From Chamaea fasciata (taxonomy: Eukaryota > Chordata > Aves > Passeriformes > Sylviidae): 64,000 nucleotides of DNA. This document shows, one piece after another, positions 24,160-39,100 of this stretch. The DNA is taken from NCBI GenBank assembly GCA_029207755.1, contig JARCOQ010000226.1, positions 62,001 to 126,000 on the forward strand, read 5' to 3'. Position numbers and translations under genes: made by a program. Under the pieces are notes generated by a model, which had not been told where the DNA came from, did not search any database, and worked only from the letters and a program-made list of their open reading frames with translations. Numbering within the stretch: the stretch's first letter is position 1; every line of letters starts with the position of its first letter.

Positions 24160-27100
24160 GGACACCTAGGGGACAGCCAGGGCAACGCAGGGACACCAGG
24201 GCCCCCCCGGGGACACCTAGGGGACAGCCAGGGAACCCCAGGGACACCCTGTGCACCCCCAGGGACACCTAGGGGACAGCCAGGGCCCCCCCCAGGACAC
24301 CTAGGGGACCGCCAGGGAACCCCAGGGACACCCTGTGCACGCCCAGGGACACCCAGGGCCCCCCCCGGGACACCTAGAGGACAGCCAAGGCACCCTAGGG
24401 ACAGCCAGGGCACCCCCAGGGACACCGAGGGCACAGCCAGGGCACCCCCAGGGACACCGAGATGACAGGCAGGGCACCCCCAGGGACACCTTGGGGACAG
24501 CCAGGGCACCCCAGGGACAGCCAGGGCACCCCCAGGGACACCTAGGGGACCTCCAGGGCACCCCCAGGGACACCCAGGGCACCCCCAGGGCCACCCAGGG
24601 GACAGCAAGGGCACCCCAGGGACAGCGAGGGTACCCCCAGGGACACCCAGGGCACCCCCAGGGACACCTAGGGGACAGCCAGGGCACCCCCAGGGACACC
24701 CAGGGCACCCCCAGGGACACCTAGGGGACAGCCAGGGCACCCCCAGGGAAACCTAGGAGAGCGGCAGGGCACCCCCAGGGACACCTAGGGGACAGCCAGG
24801 GCACCCCAAGGGACACCTCGGTGACAGCCAGGGCACCCTAGGGACAGCCAGGGCACCCCCAGGGACCCCTAGGGCACAGCCAGGGCACCCCCAGGGACAC
24901 CGAGATGACAGGCAGGGCACACCCAGGGACACCTTGGGGATAGCCAGGGCACCCCAGGGACAGCCAGGGCACTCCCAGGGACACTCTGGGCACCCACAAG
25001 GACACCTTGAAGACAGCCAGGGCACCTCAGGGACATCCAGGGCACCCCCAGGGACACGAAGGGGACAGCCAGGGCACCCCAGGGACACCTAGGGGACAGG
25101 CAGGGCACCCCCAGGGACACCCAGGGCACCCCCAACGACACTTAGGGGACAGGCAGGGCACCCCCAGGGACACTGACGAGACAGCCAGGGCACCCCCAGG
25201 GACACCTAGGGGACAGCCAGGGCACCCCAGGGACACGCAGGGAACCCCCAGGGACACCTAGGGGAAAGCCAGGGCACCCGAGGGACACCTAGGGGAAGGC
25301 AGGACACCCCCTGGGACACGTAGGGGACAGGCAGGGCACCCCCAGGGACACCTAGGGGACAGCCAGGGCCCCCCCAAGGACACCTAGGGGAAAAGCAGGG
25401 CACCCCCAGGGACACCGAGGGGACAGCCAGGGCACCCCCAGGGACACCGAGAGGACAGGCAGGGCACCCCCAGGGACACCTTGGGGACAGCCAGGGCACC
25501 CCAGGGACAGCCAGGGCACCCCCAGGGACACCTAGGGGACCTCCAGGGCACACCCAGGGACACCCAGGGCACCCCCAGGGCCACCTAGGGAACAGCCAGG
25601 GCACCCCAGGGACAGCGAGGGAACTCCCAGGGACACCCAGGGCACCCCCAGGGACACCTAGGGGACAGCCAGGGCACCCCCAGGGACACGAAGGAGAGAG
25701 TCAGAGCACCCCCAGGGACACCTAGGGGACAGCCAGGGCACCCCAAGGGACACCTAGGTGACAGCCAGGGCACCCTAGGGACAGCCAGGGCACCCCCAGG
25801 GACCCCTAGGGCACAGCCAGGGCACCCTAGGGACAGCCAGGGCACCCCCAGGGACACCAAGGGGACATCCAGAGCACCCCAGGGACAGCAAGGGCACCCC
25901 CAGGGACACCTAAAACACCCTGGGCACCCCCAGGGACACCAAGGGGACCCCCAGGGACACCTAGGGGACAGCCAGGGCACCCCCAGATACCCCTAGGGGA
26001 CAGCCAGGGCACTCCCAGGGACACTTTGGGCACCCACAGGGACACCTTCGGGACAGCCAGGGCACACCAGGGACACCCAGGGCACCCCCAGGAACACCTA
26101 GGGGACCTCAAGGGCACCCCCAGGGACACCCAGGGCACCCCCAGGGCCACCTAGGGGACAGCCAGGGCACCCCAGGGACAGCCAGGGCCCCCCCAGGGAC
26201 ACATAGGGGACACCCAGGGCACCCCAGGCACACCCAGGGCTCCCCCAGGGACACGTAGGGGACAGCTAGGGCACCCCCAGGGACACCGAGGTCACCCCCA
26301 GGGACACCTAGGGCACCCCCAGAGACACCGAGGGCACAGCCAGGGCACCCTAGGGACAGCCAGGGCACCCCCAGGGACACCTAGGGGACAGCCAGGGCAC
26401 CCCCAGGGACACCTAGAAGACAGCCAGGGCAACACCAGGGACATTTAGGGGACAGCCAGGGAACCCCCAGGGACACCTAGGGGACAGCCAGGGCACTCCA
26501 GAGACAGACAGGGCACCCCCAGGGACACCTAGGGGAAAGCCAGGGCACCCAAGGGACAGCCAGGGTACCCCCAGGGACCCCTAGGGCACAACCAGGGCAC
26601 CCTAGGGACAGCCAGGGCACCGCCAGGGACACCAAGGGGGACATCCAGAGCACCCCAGGGACAGCCAGGGCACCCCCAGGGACACCTAAGGAACACCCTG
26701 GGCACCCCCAGGGACACCAAGGGGACCCCCAGGGACACCTAGGGGACAGGCAGGGCACCCCCAGGGACACTGACGGGACAGCCAGGGCACCCCCAGAGAC
26801 CCCTAGGGGACAGCCAGGGCACTCCCAGGGACACTCTGGGCACCCACAGGGACACCTTGAAGACAGCCAGGGCACCTCAGGGACATCCAGGGCACCCCCA
26901 GGGACACCTAGGGAACAGCCAGGGCACCCTAGGGACAGCCAGGGCACCCCAGGGACACCTAGGGGACAGGCAGGGCACCCCCAGGGACACCCAGGGCACC
27001 CCCAACGACACTTAGGGGACAGGAAGGGCACCCCCAGGGACACTGACGAGACAGCCAGGGCACCCCCAGGGACACCTAGGGGACAGCCAGGGCACCCCCA

Positions 27101-30100
27101 GGGACACGCAGGGAACCCCCAGGGACACCTAGGGGAAAGCCAGGGCACCCTAAGGACACCTAGGGGAAGGCAGGACACCCCCTGGGACAAGTAGGGGACA
27201 GGCAGGGCACCCCCAGGGACACCTAGGGGACAGCCAGGGCCCCCCCAAGGACACCTAGGGGAAAAGCAGGGCACCCCCAGGGACACCGAGGGGACAGCCA
27301 GGGCACCCCCAGGGACACACAGGGGACAGCCAAGGCACCCTAGGGACAGCCAGGGCACCCCCAGGGACACCGAGGGCATAGCCAGGGCACCCCCATGGAC
27401 ACCGAGAGGACAGGCAGGGCACCCCCAGGGACACTTTGGCGACAGCCAGGGCACCCCAGGGACAGCCAGGGCACCCCCAGGGACACCTAGGGGACCTCCA
27501 GAGCACCCCCAGGGACACCCAGGGCACCCCCAGGGCCACCCAGGGGACAGCCAGGGAACCCCAGGGACAGCGAGGGCACCCCCAGGGACACCCAGGACAC
27601 CCCCAGGGACACCTAGGGGACAGCCAGGGCACCCCCAGGGACAGCCAGGGCACCCCCAGAGACACCTAGGGGACAGGCAGGGCACCCCCAGGGACACCTA
27701 GGGGAGAGGCAGGGCACCCCCAGGGACACCTAGGGGACAGCCAGGGCACCCCAAGGGACACCTAGGTGACAGCCAGGGCACCCTAGGGACAGCCAGGGCA
27801 CCCCCAGGGACCCCTAGGGAACAGCCAGGGCACCCTAGGGGACCGCAAGGGCACCCCCAGGGACACCCAGGGCACCCCCAGGGACACGAAGGGGACAGCC
27901 AGGGCACCCCAGGGACACCTAGGGGACAGGCAGGGCACCCCCAGGGACACCCAGGGCACCCCCAACGACACTTAGGGGACAGGCAGGGCACCCCCAGGGA
28001 CACTGACGAGACAGCCAGGGCACCCCCAGGGACACCTAGGGGACAGCCAGGGCACCCCAGGGAAAAGCAGGGAACCCCCAGGGACACCTAGGGGAAAGCC
28101 AGGGCACCCGAGGGACACCTAGGGGAAGGCAGGACACCCCCTGGGACAAGTAGGGGACAGGCAGGGCACCCCCAGGGACACCTAGGGGACAGCCAGGGCC
28201 CCCCCAAGGACACCTAGGGGAAAAGCAGGGCAACCCCAGGGACACCGAGGGGACAGCCAGGGCACCCCCAGGGACACCTAGGGGACAGCCAAGGCACCCT
28301 AGGGACAGCCAGGGAACCCCCAGGGACACCGAGGGCACAGCCAGGGCACCCCCAGAGACACCGAGAGGACAGGCAGGGCACCCCCAGGGACACCCTGGCG
28401 ACAGCCAGGGCACGCCAGGGACACCCAGGGCACCCCCAGGGCCACCCAGGGGACAGCCAGGGCACCCCAGGGACAGCGAGGGCACCCCCAGGGACACCCA
28501 GGGCACCCCCAGGGACACCTAGGGGACAGCCAGGGCACCCCCAGGGATACCCAGGGCACCCCCAGGGACACCTAGGGGAATGCCAGGGCACCCCCAGGGA
28601 CACCTAGGGGAGAGGGAGGGCACCCCCAGGGACACCTAGGGGACAGCCAGGGCACCCCAAGGGACACCTAGGTGACAGCCAGGGCACCCAAGGGACAGCC
28701 AGGGTACCCCCAGGGACCCCTAGGGCACAACCAGGGCACCCTAGGGACAGCCAGGGCACCGCCAGGGACACCAAGGGGACATCCAGAGCACCCCAGGGAC
28801 AGCCAGGGCACCCCCAGGGACACCTAAGGAACACCCTGGGCACCCCCAGGGACACCAAGGGGACCCCCAGGGACACCTAGGGGACAGGCAGGGCACCCCC
28901 AGGGACACTGACGGGACAGCCAGGGCACCCCCAGAGACCCCTAGGGGACAGCCAGGGCACTTCTAGGGACACTTTGGGCACCCACAGGGACACCTTGGGG
29001 ACAGCCAGGGCACCCCAGGGACCGCCAGGGCCCCCCCAGGGACACATAGGAGACAGCCAGGGCACCCCAGGCACACCCAGGGCTCTCCCAGGGACACCTA
29101 GGGGACAGCCAGGGCACCCCCAGGAACACCGAGGTCACCCCCAGGGACACCTAGGGCACCCCCAGAGACACCGAGAGCACAGCCAGGGCACCCTAGGGAC
29201 AGCCAGGGCACCCCCAGGGAGACCTAGGGGACAGCCAGGGCACCCCCAGGGAAACCTAGAAGACAGCCAGGGCAACCCCAGGGACACCTAGGGGACAGCC
29301 AGGGCACCCCCACGGACACCTAGGGGACAGCCAGGGCACTCCAGAGACAGCCAGGGCACCCCCAGAGACACCTAGGGGACAGCCAGGGCACCCGAGGGAC
29401 AGCCAGAGCACCCCCAGGGACACCAAGGGCACAGCCAGGGCACCCTAGGGACAGCCAGGGCAACGCCAGGGACACCTAGGGGACAGCCAGGGCATCCCCA
29501 GGGACACCTAGGGGACAGACAGGGCACCCCCAGGGACACATAGGGGACAGCCAGGGCCCCCCCAGGGACAACTAGGGGACAGTCAGGGCACTCCAGGGAC
29601 ACCCAGGGCACCCGCAGGGACACCTAGGGGACAGCCAGGGCACCCTAAAGACAGCCAGGGCACCCCCAGGGACACCTAGGGGACAGGCAGGGCACCCCCA
29701 GGGACACCGAGGGGAAAGCCAGGGCACCCCCAGGGACACCTAGGGGACAGCCAGGGCCCCCCCAGGGAAAACTAGGGGACAGCCAGGGCACTCCAGGGAC
29801 ACCCAGAGCACCCCCAGGGACACCTAGGGGACAGCCAGGGCACCCTAAAAACAGCCAGGGCACCCCCAGGGACACCTAGGGGACAGGCAGGGCACCCCCA
29901 GGGACACCGAGGGGAAAGCCAGGGCACCCCCAGGGACACCTAGGGGAAGGCAGGACACCCCCAGGGACACCTAGGGGACAGCTAGGGCACCCCCAGGGAC
30001 ACCCAGAGCACCCCCAGGGACACCTAGGGAACAGCCAGGGCATCCCCAGGGACACCCAGGGCACCCCCAGGGACACCTAGAGGACAGCCAGGGCACCCTA

Positions 30101-33100
30101 GGGACAGCCAGGGCACCCCCAGGGACACCAAGGGCACAGACAGAGCACCCTAGGGACACCAAGGGGACAGCCAGGGCACCCCCAGGGACAGCTAGGGGAC
30201 AGGCAGGGCACCCCCAGAGACCCCTAGGGGACAGCCAGGGCCCCCCCAGGGACACCCCGGGCACCCCCAGGGACACCTAGGGGACAGCCAGGGCGTCCCC
30301 AGGGAGACCCAGGGCAACCCCAGGGACACCTAGAGGACAGCCAGGGCACCCCAGGCACACCCACGGCACCCCCAGGGACACCTAGGGGACAGCCAGGGCA
30401 CCTCGAGGGACACCAGGGCACCCCCAGGGACACCTAGGAGACAGCCAGGGCACCCCAGGGACAGCGAGGGCACCCCCAGGGACACCTAGGCGACCTCCAG
30501 GGACATCTAGGGGACAGCCAGGGCACCCCAGGGACAGCCAGGGCACCCCCAGGGACACCTAGGGGACAGCCAGGGCACCCCAGGGACAGCCAGGGCACCC
30601 CCAGGGACACCTAGGGGACAGCCAGGGCCCACCCAGGGCACCTAGGGGACAGCCAGGGCACCCCAGGGACACCCAGGGCACCCCCAGGGACACCTAGGGG
30701 ACAGCCAGGGCATCCCGAGGGACAGGGAGGGCACCCACAGGGACACCTAGGAGACAGCCAGGGCACGCCAGGGACACCCAGGGCACCCCCAGGGACACCT
30801 AGGAGACAGCCAGGGCACGCCAGGGACACCCAGGGCACTTTCAGGGACCCCTAGGAGAGAGCCAGGGCACCCCCATGGACACTGAGGGGACAGCCAGGGC
30901 ACCCCAGAGACACCTAGGGCACAGCCAGGGCACCATAGGGACAGCCAGGGCAGCCCAGGGACACCAAGGACAGCCAGGGCACCCCAAGGACAGCCAGGGC
31001 AGCCCAGGGACACCCAGGGTACTCCAGGGACACGTAGGGGACCTCCCGGGCACCCCAGGGACACCCAGGGCCCCCCCAGGGACACCTACGGGACAGCCAG
31101 GGAACGCCATGGACACCATGGGCACGCCCAGGGACACCTAGGGGACAGCCAGGGCACCCCCAGGGACATTTAGGGGACATCCAGGGCACTCCAGGGACAC
31201 CCAGGGCACCCCCAGGGACACCTAGGGGACAGGCCAAGCACCCCCAGGGACACCTAGGGGACAGGCAGGGCACCCCCAGGGACACTGACGGGACAGCCAG
31301 GGCACCCCCAGAGACCCCTAGGGGACAGCCAGGGCACTCCCAGGGACACTCTGGGCACCCACAGGGACACCTTGAAGTCAGCCAGGGCACCTCAGGGACA
31401 TCCAGGGCACCCCCAGGGACACCTAGGGAACAGCCAGGGCACCCTAGGGACCGCCAGGGCACCCCCAGGGACACCCAGGGCACCCCCAGGGACACGAAGG
31501 GGACAGCCAGGGCACTCCAGGGACACCTAGGGGACAGGCAGGGCACCCCCAGGGACACCCAGGGCACCCCCAACGACACTTAGGGGACAGGCAGGGCACC
31601 CCCAGGGACACTGACGAGACAGCCAGGGCACCCCCAGGGACACCTAGGGGACAGCCAGGGCACCCCCAGGGACACGCAGGGAACCCCCAGGGACACCTAG
31701 GGGAAAGCCAGGGCACCCTAAGGACACCTAGGGGAAGGCAGGACACCCCCTGGGATAAGTAGGGGACAGGCAGGGCACCCCCAGGGACACCTAGGGGACA
31801 GCCAGGGCCCCCCCAAGGACACCTAGGGGAAAAGCAGGGCACCCCCAGGGACACCGAGGGGACAGCCAGGGCACCCCCAGGGACACACAGGGGACAGCCA
31901 AGGCACCCTAGGGACAGCCAGGGCACCCCCAGGGACACCGAGGGCATAGCCAGGGCACCCCCAGGGACACCGAGAGGACAGGCAGGGCACCCCCAGGGAC
32001 ACTTTGGCGACAGCCAGGGCACCCCAGGGACAGCCAGGGCACCCCCAGGGACACCTAGGGGACCTCCAGAGCACCCCCAGGGACACCCAGGGCACCCCCA
32101 GGGCCACCCAGGGGACAGCCAGGGAACCCCAGGGACAGCGAGGGCACCCCCAGGGACACCCAGGGCACCCCCAGGGACACCTAGGGGACAGCCAGGGCAC
32201 CCCCAGGGACACCCAGGGCACCCCCAGAGACACCTAGGGGACAGCCAGGGCACCCCCAGGGACACCTAGGGGAGAGGCAGGGCACCCCCAGGGACACCTA
32301 GGGGACAGCCAGGGCACCCCAAGGGACACCTAGGTGACAGCCAGGGCACCCTAGGGACAGCCAGGGCACCCCCAGGGACCCCTAGGGCACAGCCAGGGCA
32401 CCCTAGGGACAGCCAGGGCACCCCCAGGGACACCAAGGGGACATCCAGAGCACCCCAGGGACAGCCAGGGCACCCCCAGGGACACCTAAGGAACACCCTG
32501 GGCACCCCCAGGGACACCAAGGGGACCCCCAGGGACACCTAGGGGACAGGCAGGGCACCCCCAGGGACACTGACGGGACAGCCAGGGCACCCCCAGAGAC
32601 CCCTAGGGGACAGCCAGGGCACTCCCAGGGACACTTTGGGCACCCACAGGGACACCTTGGGGACAGCTAGGGCACCCCAGGGACAGCCAGGGCACCGCCA
32701 GGGACACCTAGGGGACCTCCAGGGCACCCCCAGGGACACCCAGGGCACCCCCAGGGCCACCTAGGGAACAGCCAGGGCACCCCAGGGACAGCGAGGGAAC
32801 CCCCAGGGACACCCAGGGCACCCCCAGGGACACCTAGGGGACAGCCAGGGCACCCCCAGGGACACCCAGGGCACCTCCAGGGACACCTAGGGGACAGCCA
32901 GGGCACCCCCAGGGACACCTAGGGGAGAGGCAGAGCACCCCCAGGGACACCTAGGGGACAGCCAGGGCACCCCAAGGGACAGCCAGGGCACCCCCTGGGA
33001 CCCCTAGGGCACAGCCAGGGCACCCTAGGGACAGCCAGGGCACCCCCAGGGACACCAAGGGGACATCCAGAGCACCCCAGGGACAGCCAGGGCACCCCCA

Positions 33101-36100
33101 GGGACACCTAAGGAACACCCTGGGCACCCCCAGGGACACCAAGGGGACCCCCAGGGACACCTAGGGGACAGGCAGGGCACCCCCAGGGACACTGACGGGA
33201 CAGCCAGGGCACCCCCAGATACCCCTAGGGGACAGCCAGGGCACTCCCAGGGACACTTTGGGCACCCACAGGGACACCTTGGGGACAGCCAGGGAACACC
33301 AGGGACACCCAGGGCACCCCCAGGGACACCTAGGGGACCTCAAGGGCACCCCCAGGGACACCCAGGGCACCCCCAGGGCCACCTAGGGGACAGCCAGGGT
33401 ACCCCAGGGACAGCCAGGGCCCCCCCAGGGACACATAGGAGACAGCCAGGGCACCCCAGGCACACCCAGGGCTCCCCCAGGGACACCTAGGGGACAGCCA
33501 GGGAACCCCCAGGAACACCGAGGTCACCCCCAGGGACACCTAGGGCACCCCCAGAGACACCGAGAGCACAGCCAAGGCACCCTAGGGACAGCCAGGGCAC
33601 CCCCAGGGACACCTAGGGGACAGCCAGGGCACCCCCAGGGACACCTAGAAGACAGCCAGGGCAACCCCAGGGACACCTAGGGGACAGCCAGGGCACCCCC
33701 ACGGACACCTAGGGGACAGCCAGGGCACTCCAGAGACAGCCAGGGCACCCCCAGGGACACCTAGGGGACAGCCAGGGCACCCGAGGGACAGCCAGAGCAC
33801 CCCCAGGGACACCAAGGGCACAGCCAGGGCACCCTAGGGACAGCCAGGGCAACGCCAGGGACACGAAGGGGACAGCCAGGGCATCCCCAGGGACACCTAG
33901 GGGACAGGCAGGGCACCCCCAGGGACACCTAGGGGACAGCCAGGGCCCCCCCAGGGACAACTAGGGGACAGCCAGGGCACTCCAGGGACACCCAGGGCAC
34001 CCCCAGGGACAACTAGGGGACAGCCAGGGCACCCTAAAGACAGCCAGGGCACCCCCAGGGACACCTAGGGGACAGCCAGGGCACCCTAAAGACAGCCAGG
34101 GCACACCCAGGGACACCTAGGGGACAGGCAGGGGACCCCCAGGGACACCGAGGGGAAAGCCAGGGCACCCCCAGGGACACCTAGGGGAAGGCAGGGCACC
34201 CCCAGGGACACCTAGGGAACCGCCAGGGCATTCCCAGGGACACCCAGGGCACCCCCAGGGACACCTAGAGGACAGCCAGGGCACCCTAGCGACAGCCAGG
34301 GCACCCCCAGGGACACCAAGGGCACAGACAAGGCACCCTAGGGACACCAAGGGGACAGCCAGGGCACCCCCAGGGACACCTAGGGGACAGGCAGGGCACC
34401 CTCAGAGACCCCTAGGGGACACCCAGGGCCCCCCCAGGGACACCCAGGGCACCCCCAGGGACACCTAGGGGACAGCCAGGGCGTCCCCAGGGAGACCCAG
34501 GGACACCCCAGGGACACCTAGAGGACAGCCAGGGCACCTCGAGGGACACCAGGGCACCCCCAGGGACACCTAGGGGACAGCCAGGGTTCCCCAGGGACAC
34601 CCAGGGCACCCCCAGGGACACCTAGGCGACCTCCAGGGACATCTAGGGGACAGCCAGGGCACCCCAGGGACAGCCAGGGCACCCCCAGGGACACCTAGGG
34701 GACAGCCAGGGCACCCCAGGGACAGCCAGGGCACCCCCAGGGACACCTAGGGGACAGCCAGGGCCCCCCCAGGGACACCTAGGTGACAGCCAGGGCACGC
34801 CAGGGACACCCAGGGCACCCCCAGGGACACCTAGGAGACAGCCAGGGCACGCCAGGGACACCCAGGGCACCCTCAGGGACCCCTAGGGGAGAGCCAGGGC
34901 ACCCCCATGGACACTGAGGGGACAGCCAGGGCACCCCAGGGACACCTAGGGCACAGCCAGGGCACCATAGGGACAGCCAGGGCAGCCCAGGTACACCTAC
35001 GGGACAGCCAGGGCACCCTCTGGGACACCAAGGACAGCCAGGGCACCCCAAGGACAGCCAGGGCAGCCCAGGGACTCCTACGGGAAAGCCAGGGCACCCC
35101 AGGGCAGCCCAGGGACACCCAGGGTACTCCAGGGACACGTAGGGGACCTCCCATGCACCCCAGGGACACCCAGGGCCCCCCCAGGGACACCTACGGGACA
35201 GCCAGGGAACGTTAGGGACACCATGGGCACGCCCAGGGACACCTAGGGGACAGCCAGGGCACCCCCAGGGACATTTAGGGGACAGCCAGGGCACTCCAGG
35301 GACACCCAGGGCACCCCCAGTGACACCTAGGGGACAGGCCGAGCACCCCCAGGGACACCTAGGGGACAGGCAGGGCACCCCCAGGGACACTGACGGGACA
35401 GCCAGGGCACCCCCAGAGACCGCTAGGGGACAGCCAGGGCACCTCAGGGACATCCAGGGCACCCCCAGGGACACCTAGGGAACAGCCAGGGCACCCTAGG
35501 GACCGCCAGGGCACCCCCAGGGACACCCAGGGCACCCCCAGGGACACGAAGGGGACAGCCAGGGCACCCCAGGGACACCTAGGGGACAGGCAGGGCACCC
35601 CCAGGGACACCCAGGGCACCCCCAACGACACTTAGGGGACAGGCAGGGCACCCCCAGGGACACTGACGAGACAGCCAGGGCACCCCCAGGGACACCTAGG
35701 GGACAGCCAGGGCACCCCAGGGACACGCAGGGAACCCCCAGGGACACCTAGGGGAAAGCCAGGGCACCGAGGGACACCTAGGGGAAGGCAGGACACCCCC
35801 TGGGACAAGTAGGGGACAGGCAGGGCACCCCCAGGGACACCTAGGGGACAGCCAGGGCCCCCCCCAAGAACACCTAGGGGAAAAGCAGGGCACCCCCAGG
35901 GACACCGAGGGGACAGCCAGGGCACCCCCAGGGACACCAAGGGCACCCCCAGGGACACCTAGGGGACAGCCAGGGCACCCCCAGGGACACCCAGGGCACC
36001 CCCAGGGACACCTAGGGGACAGCCAGGGCACCCCCAGGGACACCTAGGGGAGAGGCAGGGCACCCCCAGGGACACCTAGGGGACAGCCAGGGCACCCCAA

Positions 36101-39100
36101 GGGACACCTAGGTGACAGCCAGGGCACCCTAGGGACAGCCAGGGCACCCCCAGGGACCCCTAGGGCACAGCCAGGGCACCCTAGGGACAGCCAGGGCACC
36201 CCCAGGGACACCAAGGGGACATCCAGAGCACCCCAGGGACAGCCAGGGCACCCCCAGGGACACCTAAGGAACACCATGGGCACCCCCAGGGACACCAAGG
36301 GGACCCCCAGGGACACCTAGGGGACAGGCAGGGCACCCCCAGGGACACTGACGGGACAGCCAGGGCACCCCCAGAGACCCCTAGGGGACAGCCAGGGCAC
36401 TCCCAGGGACACTTTGGGCACCCACAGGGACACCTTGGGGACAGCCAGGGCACCCCAGGGACAGCCAGGGCCCCGCCAGGGACACCTAGGGGACCTCCAG
36501 GGCACCCCCAGGGACACCCAGGGCACCCCCAGGGACACCTAGGGGACAGCCAGGGCACCCCCAGGGACACCTAGGGGAGAGGCAGAGCACCCCCAGGGAC
36601 ACCTAGGGGACAGCCGGGGCACCCCAAGGGACACCTAGGGGAGAGGCAGAGCACCCCCAGGGCCACCTAGGGAACAGCCAGGGCACCCCAGGGACAGCGA
36701 GGGAACCCCCAGGGACACCCAGGGCACCCCCAGGGACACCTAGGGGACAGCCAGGGCACCCCCAGGGACACCCAGGGCACCCCCAGGGACACCTAGGGGA
36801 CAGCCAGGGCACCCCCAGGGACACCTAGGGGAGAGGCAGAGCACCCCCAGGGCCACCTAGGGAACAGCCAGGGAACCCCAGGGACAGCGAGGGAACCCCC
36901 AGGGACACCCAGGGCACCCCCAGGGACACCTAGGGGACAGCCAGGGCACCCCCAGGGACACCCAGGGCACCCCCAGGGACACCTAGGGGACAGCCAGGGC
37001 ACCCCCAGGGACACCTAGGGGAGAGGCAGAGCACCCCCAGGGACACCTAGGGGACAGCCAGGGCACCCCAAGGGACACCTAGGTGACAGCCAGGGCACCC
37101 TAGGGACAGCCAGGGCACCCCCTGGGACCCCTAGGGCATAGCCAGGGCACCCTAGGGACAGCCAGGGCACCCCCAGGGACACCAAGGGGACATCCAGAGC
37201 ACCCCAGGGACAGCCAGGGCACCCCCAGGGACACCTAAGGAACACCCTGGGCACCCCCAGGGACACCAAGGGGAGCCCCAGGGACACCTAGGGGACAGGC
37301 AGGGCACCCCCAGGGACACTGACGGGACAGCCAGGGCACCCCCAGATACCCCTAGGGGACAGCCAGGGCACTCCCAGGGACACTTTGGGCACCCACAGGG
37401 ACACCTTGGGGACAGCCAGGGCACACCAGGGACACCCAGGGCACCCCCAGGGACACCTAGGGGACCTCAAGGGCACCCCCAGGGACACCCAGGGCACCCC
37501 CAGGGCCACCTAGGGGACAGCCAGGGCACCCCAGGGACAGCCAGGGCCCCCCCAGGGACACATAGGGGACAGCCAGGGCACCCCAGGCACACCCAGGGCT
37601 CCCCCAGGGACACGTAGGGGACAGCCAGGGCACCCCCAGGGACACCGAGGTCACCCCCAGGCACACCTAGGGCACCCCCAGAGACACCGAGGGCACAGCC
37701 ATGGCACCCTAGGGACAGCCAGGGCACCCCCAGGGACACCTAGGGGACAGCCAGGGCACCCCCAGGACCACCTAGAAGACAGCCAGGGCAACCCCAGGGA
37801 CATCTAGGGGACAGCCAGGGCACCCCCAGGGACACCTAGGGGACAGCCAGGGCACTCCAGAGACAGCCAGGGCACCCCCAGGGACACCTAGGGGACAGCC
37901 AGGGCACCCGAGGGACAGCCAGAGCACCCCAAGGGACACCAAGGGCACAGCAAGGGCACCCTAGGGACAGCCAGGGCAACGCCAGGGACACCTAGGGGAC
38001 AGCCAGGGCATCCCCAGGGACACCTAGGGGACAGGCAGGGCACCCCCAGGGACACCTAGGGGACAGCCAGGGCCCCCCCAGGGACAACTAGGGGACAGCA
38101 AGGGCACTCCAGGGACACCCAGGGCACCCCCAGGGACACCTAGGGGACAGCCAGGGCACCCTAAAGACAGCCAGGGCACCCCCAGGGACACCTAGGGGAC
38201 AGGCAGGACACCCCCAGGGACACCGAGGGGAAAGCCAGGGCACCCCAGGGATACCTAGGGGACAGCCAGGGCCCCCCCAGGGACAACTAGGGGACAGCCA
38301 GGGCACTCCAGGGACACCCAGGGCACCCCCAGGGACACCTAGGGGACAGCCAGGGCACCCTAAAGACAGCCAGGGCACCCCCAGGGACACCTAGGGGACA
38401 GGCAGGGCACCCCCAGGGACACCGAGGGGAAAGCCAGGGCACCCCCAGGGACACCTAGGGGAAGGCAGGACACGCCCAGGGACACCTAGGGGACAGCCAG
38501 GGCACCCCCAGGGACATTAAGGGGACAGCCAGGGCACTCCAGGGACACCCAGGGCACCCCCAGGGACACCTAGGGGACAGGCCGAGCACCCCCAGGGACA
38601 CCTACGGGACAGGCAGGGCACTCCCAGGGACACTCTGGGCACCCACAGAGACACCTTGAAGACAGCCAGGGCACCTCAGGGACATCCAGGGCACCCCCAG
38701 GGACACCTAGGGAACAGCCAGGGCACCCTAGGGACCGCCAGGGCACCCCCAGGGACACCCAGGGCACCCCCAGGGAAACGAAGGGGACAGCCAGGGCACC
38801 CCAGGGACACCTAGGGGACAGGCAGGGCACCCCCAGGGACACCCAGGGCACCCCCAACGACACTTAGGGGACAGGCAGGGCACCCCCAGGGACACTGACG
38901 GGGCAGCCAGGGCACCCCCAGGGACACCTAGGGGACAGCCAGGGCACCCCAGGGACACGCAGGGCACCCCCAGGGACACCTAGGGGAAAGCCAGGGCAAC
39001 CGAGGGACACCTAGGGGAAGGCAGGACACCCCCTGGGACACGTAGGGGACAGGCAGGGCACCCCCAGGGACACCTAGGGGACAGCCAGGGCCCCCCAAAG

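Larger units (their letters stand above)
21830..30610. repeat. Large block, right copy of the 20.2-kb-offset duplication
   Basis: Counterpart of about 1700-10350, including spacer 3. One small internal deletion is visible near 25912, where CCTAAAACACCC replaces the CCTAAGGA form. Near 10360/30610 the two copies part: the left continues with repeated CACCCCCAGGG units towards spacer 2, the right with a CCCACCCAGGGCACC variant. Confidence 0.85.
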
